Below are positions 58,901 to 64,000 of a stretch of DNA of 64,000 nucleotides, in pieces. Under the pieces are notes generated by a model, which did no database searches, was not told the origin of the DNA, and saw only the letters and a program-made list of their open reading frames with translations. Source of the DNA: Oscheius sp. JU75 (Eukaryota; Nematoda; Chromadorea; Rhabditida; Rhabditidae); contig JASJZC010000006.1 of assembly GCA_037178855.1 (NCBI GenBank), positions 3,100,001 to 3,164,000 on the forward strand, in the 5' to 3' direction. Both the position numbers and the translations under genes were made by a program. Every line of letters begins with the position of its first letter. The first letter of the stretch is position 1.

Positions 58901-61900
58901 GTGCCTTCTATTTCCGAGCAGCCTTGAGACTTGACTGGTACATGAGCAAAGGAGACACTCAAAAAATAAAAGATGCCATTGCCGACTTAAGGAAGAGCAA
59001 GGAATGTCTTGAGCGGATGAAGTTGCAATACGAAGTCCTTATTCAAGCTACAGTAATCCCTAAAAAGGAAGGAGAAGAACAGATCGAAGAAGCAAAGACA
59101 CTCGTAGCTCATCAATGTGAGAAGAATATTATCGTCTGCGAGACAATCATCAAGAATATTGAGAGCCTGGCTGGAAGGGACATCACGGGCGATCTGAAAT
59201 ACTACGAGGCTGCTATTGCTGAAGCAAAGAAAAACAAAACTGATGTACAGGTATTGGAGCAGCAATATAACGAGCTAAAAAAAAATGAGACGAGTATCAC
59301 GAAAGGAATACTTGGAGAAATCGAAAAGAATAAACATCAGGTAGATCCTTGTTCTTTCACCTGACTTTTCCACAAATATTTTTAGATAAAAATAAAGCAA
59401 CAATCGCTGGGAGATGCGCTGCCAGAAAGTGAGACCAAATCCTCCTACACCAGCGTTCTTCAACAATTCCAGCAAGAAGGCTTCGGCTATGTTTTACTAG
59501 TCATCGATCGGTTTCTGTTTCGAATTATTTCAGTATTGAAATAATTTTCAGCCCTCCAATCAACTGGTGGGCAGTTACTGCCATAGCTGGAGCTGCTTTA
59601 CTTCAAATTGTTGGCGGACTGGCTGCTGTAGCATTCAGCATTGGAGCAGGAGCACAACTTGGCCTTGCATTGTTGCAGGTAAACTAGAAGGCAAATGAAT
59701 TGAAACATTTGATTAAGGAAGGCTTCGGAGACGTAATTTATGCTATCAAAAACGGTATCATCAATCGTAATATCAACTGGGCTTCTTACGGAATAAGGAA
59801 AGCCATCAGTTTTACTATTACATTCGTCACTCTGGGCTGGGGTGCGATAAAATCAGCAGGAAAGGGAATGATTAAAGGAGCCAAGGCTGGATTATCAATT
59901 ATCAAGGGTGGAGCGGAAAAAGTAGCAGTTGAGGGATGGAAAGTGGCTCTGAAGAAGGGAGCACAGGTCGCTATCAAGGAAATAGGCAAAGAGATGCTGT
60001 ACCAGACATTTGACCACGTCGCTGGTGAAACAGTCAACATCACTGTTACTAAGCTGGTCACACAAGCCTGCTATTCTGTAAGTTTCAAAAAAAGTTGTGC
60101 TGTCGTCCCTTTGGGACTAGAATATCCCTTTGTCAGACTATCTCTATCGTAAGTTGGGCTGCCAAACTGGCACTATGCATACCAAGTTTAGTGGAAAAAT
60201 GTAAAGATCTCAAGATCGAATTGAAAGTTCCAGTTTAGAAAGACTCGAAGATTTCTAACTTTGCATACGTGACAAAAAATTCGAGCTTTTTTTTGAACCT
60301 TTGTGATGTTGAACTTTTTAGCATTTTTAAAAGAGCAAATTTTTTTTTAGCAACAATCACATTCTTTACCGCGTACAAAAAAAAGTTCGTCCAACCCTTC
60401 CGGATATATTGTATGTCTGTCTCTGTGGTTTACCTTTTGCAAAACTCATAGACAAAAGTTCTCCGAATACTAATACTCCGCAACTGATTGCCTGATTGAT
60501 GATCTGTCTAATGATTTATGCACAATTGTCAAAACAGCCCAAAATACTTTGTCCAACAAGCCACTAAAGTTTCCAGGCCGTGCAATCGCTCTTCGGCAGC
60601 AACCAAAACCTCAAAAAGTTGGTAGAGTGGGATAATCGACAAGCAAATAAAGCGATGACAAACGCATTCGTAAAACAGACGATCGCTTCGTTGAATAACA
60701 ACAAACACTTTCTGGAGGATGTAGTCAATGTTGTTGGAAAACTTACTAGTCGAAGTCTGGAAAATAGAGGAGTAGTTGGAGCTACAGATTTGTTTGACAA
60801 TGCCATCAAATTAGCCGGTGCACTGCGTGTAGTACCATCACTTACACATTTTTTAATTGATATTCCACAAGTATTAAGTGAACTAGTCTCGAAAAACGAG
60901 CAGAAATACTCTCAAAGTGAAGTACAAAATCGGGGCTATGTCAAGCAGAATCTGACCTCGGAAAATGTGCTGCACAAGCTAAGCGAACAACTTGCTAAAT
61001 TCTACGCTCCTCTGATCATTTCTACAGCTTCGACTGCACTGATTGGAAAATTTGTCGAAAGAAACACGAAAAATCTCTTCAATGCCGATGCTGAGCTCGC
61101 TCACTATAGAATGGCGTAAGGAACTCTTATATTTCAATCATTGACAACTTTCAGTTTTACCGATTCCGAAGTTGTTATAGAGGAGACTAAGAAAAAGAGG
61201 CAGGAGATTGACAAAAATGACCCGCGTAGCGCTACTCTTGAACATATTGAAAGGATTGCCGAGGACGAACCTGGAGACATAGTACAGGCAGAAGAACTAT
61301 CAAACGTGGGTATTTGCAGGCCAAATATGTTTTGTAATCTCCTCTAGGGATGAGCAAACTTTTTCTTGTGAGAATAACTACGAACTCGAAAGCTTTTTGC
61401 ATGCATAACTTTTATGCAAACTGCTCCATTAACCGGTTTTGATTAAATTGGACATACGAACTGCGAAACCAAACGTGTACACATCACTATAGAGATTTTG
61501 CGAATTTGAATCGGATTGTTCGAGGAATTTTGCATAATTTGTAGTGCCCGTATCAACTCGAAAACGAGCTCGAGAAACAAAAATAGTACCGATGATAATT
61601 GATATTTCTCCACAACTCAGATTGAAATTTGGGGAAAATCTTTTCCAGGTTTTGAAGAAGCGAATTGAAGTTGAACTACCTAATGGGGGCGTTAAAATCT
61701 TTGGAAATGAGCATTCCGGTGCTCCAGTGAAACTCAAGTTTGAGCCTGGAGAGAATGGTCAAATTGGACACTACTGTTTGTCGGATGGCCGAAAAGTTGA
61801 GCTTACGGGAACCAACAGTTGTCTCTTTGATGCAGTTGGAAAAGAAACAGGATACAAACCGGAACTTTTAAGAAAAGGTATACTTTTTCTTTAAGTGCAC

Positions 61901-62604
61901 CATCTTCTTTTTAGCTACGGCAAACTTTATGCTAAACAAGTTGGACGAAACAACTTTGCGCTATGCCACACATGATGAAAATAGTCTTTTAGTTGGAGGA
62001 AAACAAAGCAAAAGAAAATCTCCTTATCGCGAAGTCGGCCATTCAATGAGCATAGGCTCTTTCAAAGATGTGAAAACGGCTCATAACAGATCTCTTGATG
62101 TGAGACAAAAACGAGAAAACCATAAAGCAAAAAAAGAGAACCGCAAACCACGAAACGTCAGAGAAAGACCCTGGACACACACGGTGCAGATTGAGTCTTC
62201 TGAAGAAGTGGATAATTGGTATCGGGAGCTTTGCAAAAAACATCCTCAGAAAGACGGAGATCGTGTCGAGACTTACGAAGAGAGACAAATTTTGCAGATT
62301 AGTTCCGAGGGAGGAGAGATGACCAGGGTAGGTTTTACGGATTAGCGGCATGAAAAAAGGCAGAAGCAGAGGGAAAAGACAAAGAGACGGAGGGACAAAG
62401 AAATCTTAGGAAACTCTAGGGGCAAGATTTCAGGTTGATTGGCAGAATGGAAAAATGGTCATGCGTGGTAATGCAGCTACTGCAGTGCTATATCATCATG
62501 AAGCCGTCATAGAAACATCTCCGCTTAGAACTATTTGGAAGGAAGGCGAACCTTCACCTCCCGACGATGCTCCTTTAAACGAATTCTTCAAAGCAAAGAG
62601 ATAA
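52983..62604 (+). CDS. giant intron-rich SecA-like translocase protein with OTU-like region
   Basis: Exons readable in phase: 52983-52995, 53038-53282, 53326 to about 53422, an unresolved stretch to 54039, 54040-54795, 54835-54925, 55301-55809, 55849-56007, 56047-56169, 56210-56336, 56377-56923, 57704-58281, 58504-59340, 59386-59510, 59552-59678, 59718-60077, 60577-61115, 61155-61305, 61649-61877, 61915-62327 and 62434-62604; over 2,000 residues. A helical N-terminus leads to the SecA motor: Walker A VETGEGKTYV, DEVDNMLLDG split by an intron, a preprotein-binding-like part with TMQWGHGLHQFLQMKHALE, GLTGTIGGD, NIAGRGADL and NIGRTSRTGQVG. Then come a helical region, a Gly/Ala/Lys-rich hydrophobic stretch (59552-60077), a helical region, an OTU-like segment (GTNSCLFDAVGKETG) and a basic tail ending NEFFKAKR. 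No signal or transit peptide is seen. SecA drives bacterial export; the animal role is unknown. Likely ancient lateral transfer. Confidence 0.85.
57021..57122. mobile_element. 102-bp MITE in a SecA-like gene intron
   Basis: TAAAATCCCTCTCAGACGC and its reverse complement bound the element. The outer TA on each side fits a TA target duplication. Non-coding. Confidence 0.75.
57244..57680. mobile_element. fold-back element in the same SecA intron
   Basis: The end words GAGACGTTCTACTCGCGATA and its complement lie 390 bp apart. An inner copy on the left arm also forms a local hairpin (57246-57292). The interior has further imperfect inverted pairs around a T-rich centre (ACGCCCTAAGCC versus GGCTTAGGGC). 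Its insertion explains much of the 780-nt intron, the largest in the gene. Confidence 0.65.
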
Positions 62605-62720
62605 TGTAATTTTCAAAATGTCTTTAAGAACAAATCGTATTTTTACTTTTCTTAGTATTTGATGCGTCACTTTGCGCTTCATCTCTTTCATACTAACATT
62701 TAAGCAGAGCATAGTTTTAG
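62605..62720 (+). promoter_or_regulatory. operon-like intercistronic spacer
   Basis: Only 116 nt separate the stop of the SecA-like gene from the next ATG, which directly follows the acceptor AGTTTTAG. About 100 nt plus an acceptor at the downstream ATG is the usual layout of nematode operons with SL2-type trans-splicing. A canonical AATAAA was not found in the spacer. Confidence 0.5.
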
Positions 62721-64000
62721 ATGGCCTTACTTACAGGACGAGAATATCAGGAAGAAGTTGCAGCCTATCAAAGGGAACTGGTAAAACTAGCAAGGGCCAA
62801 GCAGAAAGCTGAAGAAGACTACATTGAATGCAAGAAAGAAGTAGAAAAATTGGCCTCCCAGGTACGTTTCTTTTATAAGCCTTATGAGAAATACTTTCAG
62901 AGAGATATGCTACGTCGACAGGTTGCCGAGTGTCCTTCTTTGGAATATCAATTGAACAGACTTGCAAATGAAGTCGAGGCGATTCGCGAGAAGGCAAAAA
63001 GCCTACTGGATCTGTGTGATAAATTGAGGAAAGACTATCGAGAAGCTCAGGATGAACTGGATGAAATCAAAGATGAAGAGAGAATTAGTAATTCTAAGTT
63101 AGCAGAGCTGAAAGAAAAATCAAAATACTATCAGACAACAATTAAGCAGCTAAAAGATGAGGTAGGCGTTTTGAAACTAAACTCCGGAAATTCGTTTCCT
63201 GAAATTATTATATTTTCCATAGGCCTTTCAAGGGTACATTGTACCGTAACGCTGAGCTCTTATAGCTTTACAGGTGATATCTTTACAAAACTTCCCCAAA
63301 TTTTTCCATAAATCAGACTACGAAGTGACACCGAGAAAGATGGTTGCTATTTTTGGATAGAAAAAAATGCTAAAATAAATCACAGATATCTGCAGTATTT
63401 GATTTCAAGTCGTTTACGTGGCTGAAATACTGTTTTAGCAGCTTGCATCCACTGAGCTTGGCCATAGAAACAAGGACATTTCTGGCATCGATCTAGTTGG
63501 AAAAGATGAAACAAGTATTTTTAATAGTCAATCGGAAAGAGCTTTTTGATGTCTATGTCTGAGAGACAGAGGGCGTTCACCAGATCCACTCCGCCCGACT
63601 TCGTTTGTCAAAAACCTGTTAATAACCGTCTTGCAGTTTGTCAAGTTTTATTACATCAAATATTTTATGTGATTCAGCTGCACTTTGGTTTCAACAAAAA
63701 TAGAAATCAGTTGAAGCAAGTTGCTGTAACAACATTTCAGTCGCTAATTTCCACAATTTTGCATTGAATATTGCATGTTTTGTATAAGAGGAACTTTGCG
63801 CGTGTTTTCTATCTGAAAGTGGCAACAGCTTGGCTCGAGGCTACATCAGAGACCTAAATATGACATTTCAATGTTTGTACGGTTCTTAAAACAAAATCAA
63901 ACTTAGCTGGCCGCTAGACGTCAAACAATGATGCGCTTGCAACAGGAATTGGAAGAAGAAAGAGAAAAACGTCGAAGACAGAAGATGTTGTGGTTTGCCA
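62721..64000 (+). CDS. coiled-coil protein, downstream partner of the SecA-like gene (partial)
   Basis: Exons 62721-62861 and 62901-63161 are in phase. A third starts at 63439 (QLASTELGHRNKDISG) and probably ends near 63502, and a fourth starts about 63907 and runs off the window (RRQTMMRLQQELEEEREK). Nearly all of it is heptad-rich and charged (YQRELVKLARAKQKAEEDY, KSLLDLCDKLRKDYREAQ), so a long coiled coil is expected. No catalytic motif is seen. The position suggests co-expression with the SecA-like protein and perhaps physical association (inference). Confidence 0.65.

Noticed and set aside
52983-62604. Bacterial contamination as the source of the SecA-like gene
   Set aside because: It is interrupted by many introns with nematode splice sites, and MITE-like elements lie within one of them.

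Overview
The window is nuclear DNA of a nematode. Genes are broken by many introns, often only 38-45 nt, with GT starts and TTTCAG-type ends, and several ATGs sit just after a TTTCAG acceptor, as expected for spliced-leader trans-splicing. The families are nematode-typical: a serpentine chemoreceptor, an FMRFamide-type GPCR, an OAC-type acyltransferase with an SGNH tail, a har-1/CHCHD2-like gene, a GPI-type Ly6-like protein, a multi-domain chitin-binding protein, and a transposon with the Tc4/Tc5 target signature CTNAG. Genus or species cannot be told from this sequence. All exon borders given here were read by eye. Layout: 1-10.9 kb is gene-poor and holds one nearly complete RTE-type LINE (minus strand, 13-bp target duplication, one apparent frameshift) and a long GA microsatellite. 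10.9-26.3 kb is gene-dense: an FMRFamide-receptor-like GPCR (+), a serpentine chemoreceptor (-), a small type I membrane protein (-), two paralogous 7TM receptors facing each other around an intron-containing tRNA-Thr, the har-1-like gene (+), a cysteine-rich single-pass protein (-), a 545-bp palindromic MITE, and a Ly6-like GPI protein (-). 26.3-38.2 kb is a graveyard of mobile DNA: a C-type-lectin-like gene cut by a Tc5-like element, a second inverted-repeat element, a mariner relic, a kinase gene and an ankyrin block separated by a MITE, and a first decayed copy of a receptor-L-domain-like family. 38.2-44.3 kb is a 20-exon gene with about 15 chitin-binding type 2 domains (CBD-1-like, probably eggshell or cuticle). 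44.5-50.8 kb holds a lone LINE endonuclease fragment, two more decayed L-domain-like copies, and an apparently intact acyltransferase gene. The most striking locus is 52,983-62,604: an intron-rich gene for a protein of roughly 2,000 or more residues containing a complete-looking SecA-type translocase ATPase core, a helical region, a long Gly/Ala/Lys-rich hydrophobic stretch, an OTU-protease-like segment and a conserved-looking tail. It is followed after 116 nt by a coiled-coil gene whose ATG abuts a splice acceptor, which looks like a nematode operon. SecA is a bacterial/plastid export motor, so this intron-bearing animal copy fused to membrane-active and OTU-like regions is probably an old lateral acquisition and is the best candidate for an undescribed system here. 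Long introns and intergenic DNA also share dispersed repeats and an unusual density of the word GACAG/CTGTC.
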